A stretch of 64,000 nucleotides of DNA from Angustibacter luteus (GTDB lineage: Bacteria > Actinomycetota > Actinomycetes > Actinomycetales > Angustibacteraceae): NCBI RefSeq assembly GCF_039541115.1, contig NZ_BAABFP010000002.1, forward strand, positions 992,001 through 1,056,000, given 5' to 3'. A model generated the notes under the pieces. It searched no databases, was not told where the DNA came from, and saw only the letters and a program-made list of their open reading frames with translations. Within the stretch, counting starts at the first letter, position 1, and every line of letters begins with the position of its first letter. Below are positions 24,763-36,100 of this stretch, piece by piece. Both the position numbers and the translations under genes were made by a program.

Positions 24763-26520
24763 ATGAGCCTCACCATCAGCCTGCTCGGCCGGCCGCACCT
24801 CACGCGCTCGGACGGTGACGCCTACCAGTTCCGGAGCCGCAAGAGCTGGGCGCTGCTGGCCTACCTGCTGCTCAGCCGGCGGCCGGCGCCGCGCGCCCAG
24901 CTCGCCGAGCTGCTGTTCGCCGAGGCGGACGACCCGGCCCGGGCCCTGCGGTGGAACCTGTCCGAGCTGCGGCGCGGCCTCGGCGAGGCGGCCACGCTCG
25001 AGGGGGACCCGCTGGTGCTGCGCCTGCCGGTGGGCACTGAGGTGGACGTCGACGTGCTCGCCCGCGGCAGCTGGGTGCAGGCCGTTGCGCTGGACGGCTT
25101 GGGCGAGGACCTGCTGGCCGGGATGTCGCTGCGGGGCGCGGCGGGGTTCGAGACCTGGCTGCTGGCCCAGCAGCGGCACGTGGCCGGTGCCAGCGTGGCG
25201 ATCCTGCACGAGGCGGCGCTGGGTTCGATGTCGCGCGGTGCCCCCGAGGCTGCCCTCGGGTACGCCGTCCGCGCGGTCGCCGCCGACCCGCTGGACGAGG
25301 ACAACCAGGCCCTGCTGATCCGGCTCTACCGCTTGGTCGGCGACGACGAGGCCGCGGCCCGCCAGCTCGAGCGCTGCACCGCCCTGCTGGAGCGCGAGCT
25401 CGGCACCTCCCCCGGGCCGGCGATCCTCGCCGCGGCCCGCGAGCGGCGGGCGGAGACGGTCGAGTCCGCCGACGAAACCACCATCGCTGCGTTCGTCGAG
25501 GCTGGGTCGGCCGCCGTCGCCGTCGGCGCGGTCGAAGCCGGGGTGCAGTCGCTGCGGACCGCGATCCGGCTCGCCGACGGCGCCGGGACGGACGCGCTGC
25601 GCACCTCCGCCCGGCTCACCCTGGGCGAGACGCTGATCCACGCGCTGCGCGGCCTTGACGAGGAGGGCCTCGCGGCCCTCTACGAGGCGGACGAGATCGC
25701 CGGCGGCTGCGGCGACCGCGGCGTGATGGCGAGGGCCCGGGCCGAGCTCGGGTACGTCGACTACCTGCGCGCGCACTACGACCGGGCCGAGCGCTGGCTC
25801 ACCGAGGCGATCGAGCTCAGCGAGCCGTCGTCCTCGACGCGCGCCGCCGCGACCACCTACCTCGGCCTGGTGGCCACGGACCGCTCGGACGACACCCGCG
25901 CCGCGGCGCTGCTGGGCGAGGCGATCACGCTGTCGCGCGCCGCGGGCGACCGGCGGCGCGAGGCGTACGGCCTGGCGATGCTGGGCCGGGTCGCCCTGCT
26001 CCGCGGCGACGTCCGGCTGGCCGCCGAGCAGCTCGACGCGTCGATCGCGCTGGCCGAGAGCGAGCACTGGCTCGCGTTCCTGCCGTGCCCGCAGGCGTTG
26101 CGGGGCGAGGTGCTCCTGATCGAGGGTGACGTGGACGGCGCCGACACCGTGCTGCAACAGGCGTTCGCACGGTCCTGCCAGCTGGCCGATCCCTGCTGGG
26201 AGGGGCTGTCCGCGCGAGCCCTGGCCCTGGTCGCCGACGCCCGCGGCAACGCCCGGGGCGCCTTCTCGCTGCTCGCCGACGCGCGGGTTCGGGCCGACCG
26301 GCTGCCGGACCGCTACACCTGGCTCGACGGCTACATCCTGGATGCGCAGTGCACGCTGGGGCTCAGGCACGGGCACCCGCAGACGCAGGAGTGGGTCGAC
26401 GCGTTGCGGGACCTGTCCTCGCGCACCGGTATGCGGGGTCTGGTGCTCCGTTCACTCGAGCACGGCGCGGCGCTCGGCCACGCGGACGACGCCGCCGCTC
26501 GTGCCCTGCTGGGTGACTGA
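24763..26520 (+). CDS. BTAD-domain transcriptional regulator with TPR-like repeats
   Basis: A 585-residue SARP-like regulator starting at ATG 24763 (MSLTISLLGRPHLTRSDG). Residues 1-90 form a winged-helix DNA-binding domain (RSRKSWALLAYLLLSRRPAPRAQLAELLF, LRWNLSELRRGLG). Residues about 95-240 are the bacterial transcriptional activation domain (FETWLLAQQRHVA, EDNQALLIRLYRLVGDDEAAARQLERCTALLERELGTSPGP). The rest is helical TPR-like repeats. Such proteins activate nearby gene clusters in actinobacteria; the divergent YciI/sheath gene is the most obvious target. The stop codon lies inside the first unit of a tandem repeat. Confidence 0.88.
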   Translation: MSLTISLLGRPHLTRSDGDAYQFRSRKSWALLAYLLLSRRPAPRAQLAELLFAEADDPARALRWNLSELRRGLGEAATLEGDPLVLRLPVGTEVDVDVLARGSWVQAVALDGLGEDLLAGMSLRGAAGFETWLLAQQRHVAGASVAILHEAALGSMSRGAPEAALGYAVRAVAADPLDEDNQALLIRLYRLVGDDEAAARQLERCTALLERELGTSPGPAILAAARERRAETVESADETTIAAFVEAGSAAVAVGAVEAGVQSLRTAIRLADGAGTDALRTSARLTLGETLIHALRGLDEEGLAALYEADEIAGGCGDRGVMARARAELGYVDYLRAHYDRAERWLTEAIELSEPSSSTRAAATTYLGLVATDRSDDTRAAALLGEAITLSRAAGDRRREAYGLAMLGRVALLRGDVRLAAEQLDASIALAESEHWLAFLPCPQALRGEVLLIEGDVDGADTVLQQAFARSCQLADPCWEGLSARALALVADARGNARGAFSLLADARVRADRLPDRYTWLDGYILDAQCTLGLRHGHPQTQEWVDALRDLSSRTGMRGLVLRSLEHGAALGHADDAAARALLGD

Positions 26521-26563
26521 CGGGGGGTGACTGACGGGGGTGACTGACGGGGGTGACTGACGG
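26511..26563. repeat. Four tandem copies of a 13-bp unit
   Basis: gggtgactgacgg occurs at 26511-26523, 26525-26537, 26538-26550 and 26551-26563, with one extra g after the first copy. The first unit contains the BTAD stop codon and the last ends 2 bp before the stop of the convergent methyltransferase. Copies are identical, so the expansion is recent. Confidence 0.9.
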
Positions 26564-26565
26564 GG

Positions 26566-27183
26566 TCACGACGACGTCGCGACACCGAGCGAGAACGCAC
26601 CCCCGAACCTCGGTACACCCTTCTGGTAGAAGGACTCCAGGCTCGTCACGGCGAATCCGGCATCGGCCAGCGTCGAGGCGACCGGCCGGGTCAGGTGGCA
26701 CCCACCGAACAGCCGCTTCTGCAGCGGCTCCAGCCGGCGCTGCCAGACCCGCACCTGCTCGTCCGGTGCGAGGCCGTGCTCCAGGAAGTGCAGGGCGCCG
26801 CCCGGTCGCAGCACCCGGCGCAGCTCGGCCAAGGCCGCGCCGACGTCCGGGATCGTGCAGAGCGTCCAGGTCGAGACGGCCGTGTCGAACGAGTGGTCCG
26901 GGAACGGCAGCGCCGCGCCGTCCAGGCCGGCCCGCTCGACAGGGACGGCGGACCGCGCGAGCCGGTCGGCGGCCAGCCGCCAGCCGACCCCGGCCGGGTC
27001 GACGGCCGCCACCCGGGTCACGGCGGTCGGGTAGAACGGGACGTTGAGCCCCGAGCCGAAGCCGATCTCCACGACCTCCTCGACGAGACCACCACAGACC
27101 TTGGCGCGCAACGGGTCCAGCTCCTTCGAGCCGCAGCTGACGTTGATGACCCGCGGCAGGACGTGCTCGGCGTAGACACCCAC
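26566..27183 (-). CDS. Class I SAM-dependent methyltransferase
   Basis: A 205-residue methyltransferase starting at GTG 27183 (VGVYAEHVLPRVINVSCGS). Motif I is VVEIGFGSGLNVPFYP, followed by VAAVDPAGVGW, ALPFPDHSFDTAVSTWTLCTIPDV and LRRVLRPGGALHFLEHG, an arrangement shared with phospholipid N-methyltransferase-like and UbiE-like enzymes. It has no membrane segment. The longer frame upstream is not supported because it overlaps the promoter region of the divergent DUF6529 gene. The substrate is unknown. Confidence 0.85.
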   Translation of the reverse strand: MGVYAEHVLPRVINVSCGSKELDPLRAKVCGGLVEEVVEIGFGSGLNVPFYPTAVTRVAAVDPAGVGWRLAADRLARSAVPVERAGLDGAALPFPDHSFDTAVSTWTLCTIPDVGAALAELRRVLRPGGALHFLEHGLAPDEQVRVWQRRLEPLQKRLFGGCHLTRPVASTLADAGFAVTSLESFYQKGVPRFGGAFSLGVATSS

Positions 27184-27271
27184 GGTCCCAACGCTACGCC
27201 GCCGGCCGTCGACCGGCGTACGCTGCTGGGTCGGGACGTCGCAGGCTCGGTGCGAGATGAGGTGCCCGCGG

Positions 27272-27841
27272 ATGGCGACGACGGCACAGGTTGAGAAACC
27301 GATGACACCCGGCGCAGCGCTGGCCGCCGTCCTGCTCGTCGGCGCCGCCGTCACGGTCGTGCTCGGCGTCTACGGCAGGGCCCACGGGGCGGCCGGTCGG
27401 GCGCTCTTCACCTTCGGCTTCTCCGGCATGCTGCAGATGAAGACCTGGCTGGCGACCGCCGCGCTGGTCCTGGTCGTCGTCCAGGTGGTCAGCGCGTCGT
27501 GGATGTGGGAGCGGTTGCCCGGGGCGGGGGCTGCGCCAGGGTGGGTCGCGCCGCTGCACCGCTGGAGCGGCAGCACCGCGTTCGTGCTGACCGTGCCGGT
27601 GGCCGTGCACTGCCTGTGGGCCATCGGGTTCGAGACGACCACGACCCGGGTGCTCCTGCACAGCGTCGCGGGCTGTGTCTTCTACGGCGCCTACGCCGCG
27701 AAGATGCTGGGACTGCGGCTGCCAGGGCTGCCCGGCTGGGGGATCCCGGTGCTCGGTGGCACGGTGTTCGCCGTCCTGGTGCTGACCTGGCTCACCTCGG
27801 CCCTGTGGTTCTTCACCCGTTCCGGCCTGCCGTTGACGTGA
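27272..27841 (+). CDS. DUF6529-like membrane protein with intramembrane histidines
   Basis: A 189-residue protein starting at ATG 27272 with about five hydrophobic helices. His residues lie in or next to helices (PLHRWSGSTAF, VAVHCLWAIG, VLLHSVAGCVF), spaced as one would expect for a heme-b or cytochrome-b561-like protein, followed by GAYAAKMLGLR. I think it belongs to the DUF6529 family. It is directly upstream (13 bp) of a Rieske iron-sulfur gene, which supports an electron-transfer role in the membrane; heme binding itself is inference. Confidence 0.72.
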   Translation: MATTAQVEKPMTPGAALAAVLLVGAAVTVVLGVYGRAHGAAGRALFTFGFSGMLQMKTWLATAALVLVVVQVVSASWMWERLPGAGAAPGWVAPLHRWSGSTAFVLTVPVAVHCLWAIGFETTTTRVLLHSVAGCVFYGAYAAKMLGLRLPGLPGWGIPVLGGTVFAVLVLTWLTSALWFFTRSGLPLT

Positions 27842-27854
27842 GCGGAGGAACCTG

Positions 27855-28301
27855 ATGGCCATCGAGCCCCTGACCCGGCGGTCCGCCCTGACCGGACTGG
27901 CCGTCGCGGGTGCGGCCGCGGTCGTGGGATTCGTGGTGGCCCGCGCGAGCCGGCCCGACTCCGCCGCCGCGGCGAGCGGTGCGGCCAACAGCTACGGCGC
28001 GGACCCGAGCGGCGGTCAGGTCCTGGCCACCCTGGGCCAGGTGCCACCGGGTGGCGGCCTGGTCCTGGCTGACCGCAGGATCGTGCTGACCCGCGGTCAG
28101 GGCGACGACGTCCACGCGTTCTCCGCGGTCTGCACCCACCAGGGATGCACCGTCTCGTCCGTGGCCGACGGCGTCATCCTCTGCCCGTGCCACAGCAGCC
28201 GGTTCGACGCGCGGACCGGAGTGGTCCTGGACGGCCCGGCACCCCGCCCGCTCCCCCCGGTCGCCGTGACCGTCAGCGGCGACGACGTCCTGACGAGCTA
28301 G
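27855..28301 (+). CDS. Rieske [2Fe-2S] protein
   Basis: A 148-residue exported electron carrier. The N-terminus LTRRSALTGLAVAGAAAVVGFVVA looks like a Tat signal or anchor with twin arginine. The Rieske motifs are CTHQGC (ligands Cys93, His95) and CPCHSSRFD (ligands Cys110, His113), with Cys98 and Cys112 available for the stabilising disulfide, so it is a high-potential type. The spacing between motifs is short (14 residues). A polar Ala/Ser/Gly linker follows the signal. Genes on both sides encode membrane proteins, and all three are closely spaced. Confidence 0.92.
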   Translation: MAIEPLTRRSALTGLAVAGAAAVVGFVVARASRPDSAAAASGAANSYGADPSGGQVLATLGQVPPGGGLVLADRRIVLTRGQGDDVHAFSAVCTHQGCTVSSVADGVILCPCHSSRFDARTGVVLDGPAPRPLPPVAVTVSGDDVLTS

Positions 28302-28310
28302 GAGGTTCCT

Positions 28311-28394
28311 ATGCGCGTGCTCGTCACGCTTCCGACACTGCTCTGGCTGGTCGCGGTGGGTCTGGCCGTCGGCGCGCTGCTGGCGCTCGGCTGA
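28311..28394 (+). CDS. 27-residue single-span membrane peptide
   Basis: ATG 28311 opens a 27-codon frame (MRVLVTLPTLLWLVAVGLAV then GALLALG) ending in TGA. It has an almost perfect Shine-Dalgarno aggagg at 28300-28305 that begins in the stop codon of the Rieske gene, with 5-nt spacing. The peptide is one hydrophobic helix with a positive N-terminus, as in small subunits of membrane complexes. I infer it is a small partner of the DUF6529/Rieske pair. Confidence 0.6.
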   Translation: MRVLVTLPTLLWLVAVGLAVGALLALG

Positions 28395-28482
28395 CGACTA
28401 CCCGGGGCGGGTGATCCCAGGCGACCGCGCCCGCGACATCGTGAGCAGTCAGAGGCGGATCCCGAGGCATCGGTAGGCCAAC

Positions 28483-29307
28483 GTGAACATCCTGGTCGGC
28501 GCGATCGCCGTCATCATCATCACGTCCGTGACGGTGACGGTGATGCTGCTCGTCCGGCGAGGGGCGCCCGAGGGGAGCTACTTCAAGGACGGCGACCGGG
28601 CGTCGGGTGTCTTCGGTGTGATCGCGACCGGGTTCTCGGTGCTGCTCGGCTTCATCATCTTCCTCGCGTTCGACTCCTACGACGAGTCGCGTGCCGGAGC
28701 CGAGGACGAGGCGACCGTTGTGGTCCAGCAGGTGCAGACGGCCCAGTTCCTGCCGCCCAGCACCGCAAACGCCCTGACCGGCGAGCTGATCTGCTACGCC
28801 CGCACGGTGTCCGGCCCCGAGTGGGATGCGCTGGCGTCCGGCACGCTCGGCGACTCGATCAACCCCTGGGGCGTCGCGATGTTCCACACGATCCGGGCCG
28901 CGAACCCGACCACGACGGCCGAGCAGTCGGCGTACGACCGGTGGATGGACCAGACGTCGGACCGCGAACAGGCTCGCATGCAACGGGTGCACGGCGCCGA
29001 GGGCATCATCCCCGTGCCGCTCTGGATGGTGCTCGGCGTCATCTCGGTCGTGATCTTCGTCTTCATGCTGTTCTTCGCCGACAGCGGTGAGGGCCGTTGG
29101 ACGCAGGGGATCCTGATGGGCAGCGTGACCGTGGTGGTGAGCCTGCTGCTCATGCTGCTCGTGTTCTTCGACCACCCGCACGGCAACGGTGTCGGGCGCC
29201 TGCACCCGACCGCGATGGAACGCACGCTGCGGTTGACTGCTGCCGAGCTCGCAGCGGCCGGCACCAGCGTGACACCCCCGTGTGACGCGCATGGTCGAGC
29301 CGGCTGA
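28483..29307 (+). CDS. DUF4239-like membrane protein
   Basis: A 274-residue protein with two helices at the N-terminus (AIAVIIITSVTVTVMLLVRR and GVFGVIATGFSVLLGFIIFLAF), a soluble middle of about 100 residues and two helices near residues 180-225 (PLWMVLGVISVVIFVFMLFF, ILMGSVTVVVSLLLMLLVFF), followed by RTLRLTAAELAAAG. This is the layout of DUF4239, a family distantly related to bestrophin-like channels. The function is unknown. It overlaps the next membrane protein by 26 bp, so they are co-translated. Confidence 0.75.
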   Translation: MNILVGAIAVIIITSVTVTVMLLVRRGAPEGSYFKDGDRASGVFGVIATGFSVLLGFIIFLAFDSYDESRAGAEDEATVVVQQVQTAQFLPPSTANALTGELICYARTVSGPEWDALASGTLGDSINPWGVAMFHTIRAANPTTTAEQSAYDRWMDQTSDREQARMQRVHGAEGIIPVPLWMVLGVISVVIFVFMLFFADSGEGRWTQGILMGSVTVVVSLLLMLLVFFDHPHGNGVGRLHPTAMERTLRLTAAELAAAGTSVTPPCDAHGRAG

Positions 29308-29941
29308 CGCCGCCACCGCCGGGCGCAGGAACCGGGCCGAGCTGCTCGCGACCGTGCTGCTGGTGGTGGCCGCGGTCGCGACGTCCTGGAGCAGCTACCA
29401 GGCGGCGCGCTGGCACGGCGAGCAGGCGGCCGCCACGAGCCGGACCTCCGCGATCAGGATCCAGGCGGCGCGAGCGGACAGCCTGGCGGACTCGCAGACG
29501 CAGGTCGACGTCGCCACCTTCATCGCGTGGGCCGACGCCGACCAGCGCGGGGACGCCAAGGTGGCCGACTTCTACGTCGACCGGTTCCGACCGGAGTTCA
29601 AGACCGCGTTCGAGGCCTGGCTGGCCACCGATCCGCTGACCAGCCCCGGTGCGGCGAAGACCCCGTTCGCCATGCCGAGCTATGCACCTGCCGCGCGCGC
29701 CACCGCCGACAAGCTGGACGCGGCCGCCGAGGTGTCGGCCGCCGAGGTGACCCGGGACATCCAGCGGGCCAGCAACTACGTCCTCACCGTGGTGCTCTAC
29801 AGCGTCGCGCTGTTCTTCGCCGGGATGAGCACCAAGATCCGCAACCCGCTCTTACGACTGACCCTCGTCGGGGCCGGTTGCGCCGTCCTGCTCGGGACGC
29901 TCGTCTGGGTCGCGACGTTCCCGATCAGTCTGAAGGTCTGA
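29282..29941 (+). CDS. Hypothetical membrane protein, partner of DUF4239
   Basis: A 219-residue protein with one N-terminal helix (LLATVLLVVAAVATSWSSYQAARW), a mostly helical extracytoplasmic or cytoplasmic middle of about 130 residues rich in Ala, Asp and Ser, and two C-terminal helices (NYVLTVVLYSVALFFAGMST and LTLVGAGCAVLLGTLVWVAT). The SWSSYQAARWHGEQA segment after helix 1 is a motif I have seen in uncharacterised actinobacterial membrane proteins. It overlaps the DUF4239 gene by 26 bp in another frame. Confidence 0.72.
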   Translation: MTRMVEPADAATAGRRNRAELLATVLLVVAAVATSWSSYQAARWHGEQAAATSRTSAIRIQAARADSLADSQTQVDVATFIAWADADQRGDAKVADFYVDRFRPEFKTAFEAWLATDPLTSPGAAKTPFAMPSYAPAARATADKLDAAAEVSAAEVTRDIQRASNYVLTVVLYSVALFFAGMSTKIRNPLLRLTLVGAGCAVLLGTLVWVATFPISLKV

Positions 29942-29953
29942 CCGTCCTGGTCA

Positions 29954-32638
<2,685 letters not shown>

Positions 32639-32794
32639 CCGTGAGACATCTACCGCGGACTCTGGCAGCGCCGTCCGGGGACGGCCTCACCCGTGCAAGG
32701 TGATGCCGAGGATGGGCACTCAGCGGGGTAGCGCCGTCCCCGGACCACCTGGACGGGGTTTCCTAAATGGCCCGTGTTGCCCCGGTCAGCGCAC

Positions 32795-32800
32795 TAGCCT
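32795..32800 (+). promoter_or_regulatory. -10-like hexamer of a possible leaderless CHAT transcript
   Basis: tagcct ends 9 bp before GTG 32810 and there is no ribosome-binding site, so transcription could start at or next to the start codon. A matching -35 is not obvious. Further upstream a 10-bp inverted repeat (gtccggggac at 32673 and gtccccggac at 32736) lies in the divergent intergenic region. Confidence 0.35.
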
Positions 32801-32809
32801 GGGCGCATC

Positions 32810-35800
32810 GTGGAGGACCCCGGGGCGCCGTCCGAGCTCGACCTGCTCGTCGAGCTCACCGCCGTGTCGTCGGACGACGACCGCGAGGTGTACGCCTGGC
32901 GCCACCCGTCGATCCTCGAACCAGGCGTGGCTGAGCGCCTGGCACCGCAGGTGGAGAAGGCACCTCCTGACGCCCGCCCCGCGATGGCGGGGGCCCTGGC
33001 CTACCTGTGGGACGTCCGCCACCGGTACGAGGAGTACGACGCCGGCTACCCGGTCGGCATCGGGCCCGTCGAGGGCGTGTGGCAGCAGGTCGACTCCGGT
33101 GCGATCTCCCTGGCCGAGGGTGTCCGCCGGGTACGTGCACCCGCGTTTACCGCTGTCCTCTCCAGCCGCTACCTCACAGCGCTCGCGCACTGGATCGGCG
33201 ACCAGGTGTCGCGCGGGGGCTGGCGCCCGAGCCTGCAGATGGCACGACTGGCGCGGGCCGCCGCTGACGGCGCCACTGATGCCGTGGCGCCGCTCACCGC
33301 GCACGTGGCGATCGCCGTCGCCTGGGTCGAGGTCGCGAAGGTTGCCCTCGCCGACGTCCCGGACGGCGCCCTGCTCGCCGAGTCGCGGACCCTCTGCGAG
33401 AGCGTGCTCGCCAGGTTGGGACCGGACGGCGATCCGCGCTCGCGCGCCTCGGTGTGGTTCAGCCTCGGGACGCTCTACCTGGATCCCTACGTCGCCGGGG
33501 CGAGCACCGGGCACCTCGCGGATCGCAGCGAGGCCTGGCAGCAGCGTGGGGCGATCGCGGCGGCGGGCCGGGGCGTCGACGAGGTGCCGCCCATGCCCGA
33601 GCTGCTCGACGCACTCGAGCTCGCCGAGGACTTCCTCCGTCGCTCACTGGCCCTGCGCGGGCCCGGTCGACGGGCCGTGGCCCTCAAGGCGCTGGTCGAC
33701 GTGCTGACCTGGCGCAACGAGCTGACCCAAGAGAACGACTCCCAGGACATCACCGCGGTGTGCCGAGAGGCGCTCGCCGATCTCGGCGAGGAGGCCCACG
33801 CGCGACTTCGCCTGTCCTTGCTGAGCGCGCTGCAGTTCTACGGGGAGGAGGTGGACGTCGACGCCGTCGGGCCGGTGCTCGTCGCGCCTCCCGAGGAGCT
33901 CGCCGAGGCCTTGGGGGCCGAGAACGCGGCCACGACCCTGCTGACCGCCATCCGCCTGGTGCTCCCCACGCAGCCGCGAACCGCGTTGGACGCCGTGAAG
34001 CGCCTCCAGCCGTTCTTTTCCGCCGGCACCGACGACCTTCGGGTCGCCGCCCTCGAGGTGGAGCTGACCGCATTGGCGGACAGCCTGGTCGGGACGCTGC
34101 CGACCCGAGGATCCCTGGCCGCCGACGTTCGGGAGGTGCAGGCCCGGGCCACGACCGAGGGCTGGAACGGCGCCCACCGCGCGGCGGCGATGCTCCGCCT
34201 CGCGGGCCGGGCGAGCGCCACGGACGAGGAAGCGCTCGGCCTCGAGCTGATCGACCAGATCCCTACGATCAGCCCCATCGTCGCGTCCGAGCACTGGCAG
34301 CTCGTGGCGTGGCTGCGCACCATCCTGCAGCTGGACATGGGGGTCAACGCGTTCCGCGCCGCCCGGTGGGCGGAGTGCGCGGACTGGTACGCGCGGGCCC
34401 TGTCCGGGTTCCTGGACCTGGGTCTCGACGACCGCGCGCTCGCGACGCTGCTGCGCGTCGGCGACATCACCAGCCGCGCGGACACACCGGTCGAGGCCGC
34501 GTTCCTGCGGGCGCTCGCGCCCAACGCCGCGCGGATCGAGACACGGCTCGGTGACGGCGCGACCGAGGTCATCCAGGACATGGTCCGGTTGGCGATGGTG
34601 ACGTTCAGCGGCCGGGCCATCAGCGGTGAGGCGATGAACCTGCTGTGGCAGGTCGCGAAGGGCGCCCGGCTTGCCCCGGTGCTCGCGGCAACCAGTGACT
34701 ACGACCCGACACGGGACGAGTACCCCGCCCGCCTCCTCGCCCAGATCGCGGACCTGCGGGCAGAGCTGGCCGTCGAGCCGGGCGTCTCGGGTCGCGACCC
34801 GGAGGTGCTGCTCGACGAGGACTCGGTGCTCACGGCGTACGCACGTCGACGGTCCGTCGATGGTGGCTCGACGCTGGAGGAGCAGATCGTCAACCTCGAG
34901 CACGCGTTCGACGAGGTGGTCACCCAGCGGATGCTCCTGACGCCCGGGGTGGCCTCGGCGGCCTACTTGTCCCTCGAGGAGGTCCAGCAGACGCTGTCCG
35001 ACCGCACCGTCCTCATCAGCCTGTACCTCGGGGCGGCGGAGGACGGCCGCATGGCGGTCTACGTCCTGTACCTGACGGACACCGACGTCGGCGTGAGCGT
35101 CATCCCCCACGGCTTCCCGTTCAGCATGATCGAGATGGGGGGCCTGACCGCCAACCCGTTCGGACTGATCGTCGCAGCCACGAGGCGCGCCGTCATGGAG
35201 CCGCCGCTCGGCCGGCGACTGGCGTCCCGCGAGGCCGAGGACACCCTGGCGACCTACCTACCGGGTCTGCTCGGTCACGTCAGCGAGCGCCTGACGGAGT
35301 TCCGGGCCTCCGGGCGGGACCACCTGTGCATCGTGCCGCACGGGCCCCTGCACTACTTCCCCTTCCACCTGCTCGGTCCACCCGGCCACCCGCTGGCGGA
35401 GGACTTCGCGGTCACCTACCTGCCGCACCTCTACCTGCTGGCGGGACGCGACGGCGTGGCGCCGGCCGTGCCGATCGGTACCGCGGTCGGTCTCGGCTTC
35501 GCGGACGACGGGCGACCTGGGCTGCACCCGCTGCCCGAGGCGGTGCCGGAGGCGAAGGACGTCGCGGCACTGTTCGGCAGCGGCGCCCTCACCGACGAAC
35601 GTGCGACGGAACCCGCTGTGGTCGAGGCGCTGTCCACGTCCGGTGTCGTGCACCTCGCGACCCACGGCCGGCACAACGTCGACGCTCCCGCGTTCCAGAC
35701 GCTGTACGTCCACCCCACGGCCGAAACCGACGGCCGGCTGCACGCCTACGAGCTGCTCGGCCGCGACCTCAGTGGCCTGCGCCTGCTCACGTTGAGCGCC

Positions 35801-36100
35801 TGCGAGACGGCACTGGGCCGGTTCGACCGGGGCGACAACCTCCGCGGCCTGCCGGCGAGCTTCTTCATCAGCGGGGTCCGCACGCTGATCGGGACGCTGT
35901 GGACCGTGCCGGATCCCGTCTCGCGCCACTTCTTCACGACGTTCCACCGCAACCGTGCCGACGGCCGCTCGCTGCTCGACGCGTTCGTTGCAGCCCAACG
36001 CGAAACCAGGACGTCGTACCCGCAGTACCGTGACTGGGGCGCCTTCACGTTCTCGGGCGACTGGGTGGATCGTGACGCAGCTCCCGGGGAGGACCCATGA
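32810..36100 (+). CDS. CHAT-domain (caspase-like) protease with helical repeat region
   Basis: A 1096-residue protein. Residues 1 to about 720 are helical and TPR-like (for example ALELAEDFLRRSLALRG, AECADWYARALSGFLDLGLD). About 740-1090 is the CHAT peptidase domain: ILLxPHG-like LCIVPHGPLHYFPFHLLG, VVHLATHGRHNV with His952, then LRLLTLSACETALG with Cys998, and LPASFFISGVRTLIGTLWTVPD. His952 and Cys998 form the expected dyad, so the enzyme should be active. CHAT proteases act in toxin, immunity and signalling pathways, cutting partner proteins. The stop overlaps the next gene by 4 bp; three genes form a tight operon. No signal peptide. Confidence 0.9.
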   Translation: MEDPGAPSELDLLVELTAVSSDDDREVYAWRHPSILEPGVAERLAPQVEKAPPDARPAMAGALAYLWDVRHRYEEYDAGYPVGIGPVEGVWQQVDSGAISLAEGVRRVRAPAFTAVLSSRYLTALAHWIGDQVSRGGWRPSLQMARLARAAADGATDAVAPLTAHVAIAVAWVEVAKVALADVPDGALLAESRTLCESVLARLGPDGDPRSRASVWFSLGTLYLDPYVAGASTGHLADRSEAWQQRGAIAAAGRGVDEVPPMPELLDALELAEDFLRRSLALRGPGRRAVALKALVDVLTWRNELTQENDSQDITAVCREALADLGEEAHARLRLSLLSALQFYGEEVDVDAVGPVLVAPPEELAEALGAENAATTLLTAIRLVLPTQPRTALDAVKRLQPFFSAGTDDLRVAALEVELTALADSLVGTLPTRGSLAADVREVQARATTEGWNGAHRAAAMLRLAGRASATDEEALGLELIDQIPTISPIVASEHWQLVAWLRTILQLDMGVNAFRAARWAECADWYARALSGFLDLGLDDRALATLLRVGDITSRADTPVEAAFLRALAPNAARIETRLGDGATEVIQDMVRLAMVTFSGRAISGEAMNLLWQVAKGARLAPVLAATSDYDPTRDEYPARLLAQIADLRAELAVEPGVSGRDPEVLLDEDSVLTAYARRRSVDGGSTLEEQIVNLEHAFDEVVTQRMLLTPGVASAAYLSLEEVQQTLSDRTVLISLYLGAAEDGRMAVYVLYLTDTDVGVSVIPHGFPFSMIEMGGLTANPFGLIVAATRRAVMEPPLGRRLASREAEDTLATYLPGLLGHVSERLTEFRASGRDHLCIVPHGPLHYFPFHLLGPPGHPLAEDFAVTYLPHLYLLAGRDGVAPAVPIGTAVGLGFADDGRPGLHPLPEAVPEAKDVAALFGSGALTDERATEPAVVEALSTSGVVHLATHGRHNVDAPAFQTLYVHPTAETDGRLHAYELLGRDLSGLRLLTLSACETALGRFDRGDNLRGLPASFFISGVRTLIGTLWTVPDPVSRHFFTTFHRNRADGRSLLDAFVAAQRETRTSYPQYRDWGAFTFSGDWVDRDAAPGEDP

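Noticed and set aside
32668-32745. Inverted (gtccggggac/gtccccggac) and direct (agcgccgtcc) 10-bp repeats between the glucosidase and CHAT genes
   Set aside because: Could be regulatory, but the words are simple GC-rich sequence and the spacing (over 50 bp) gives no clear operator; noted only under the CHAT promoter.
32810-36100. Type III-E CRISPR (Craspase) peptidase
   Set aside because: No gRAMP/Cas7-11, no cas1/cas2 and no repeat-spacer array anywhere in the window.
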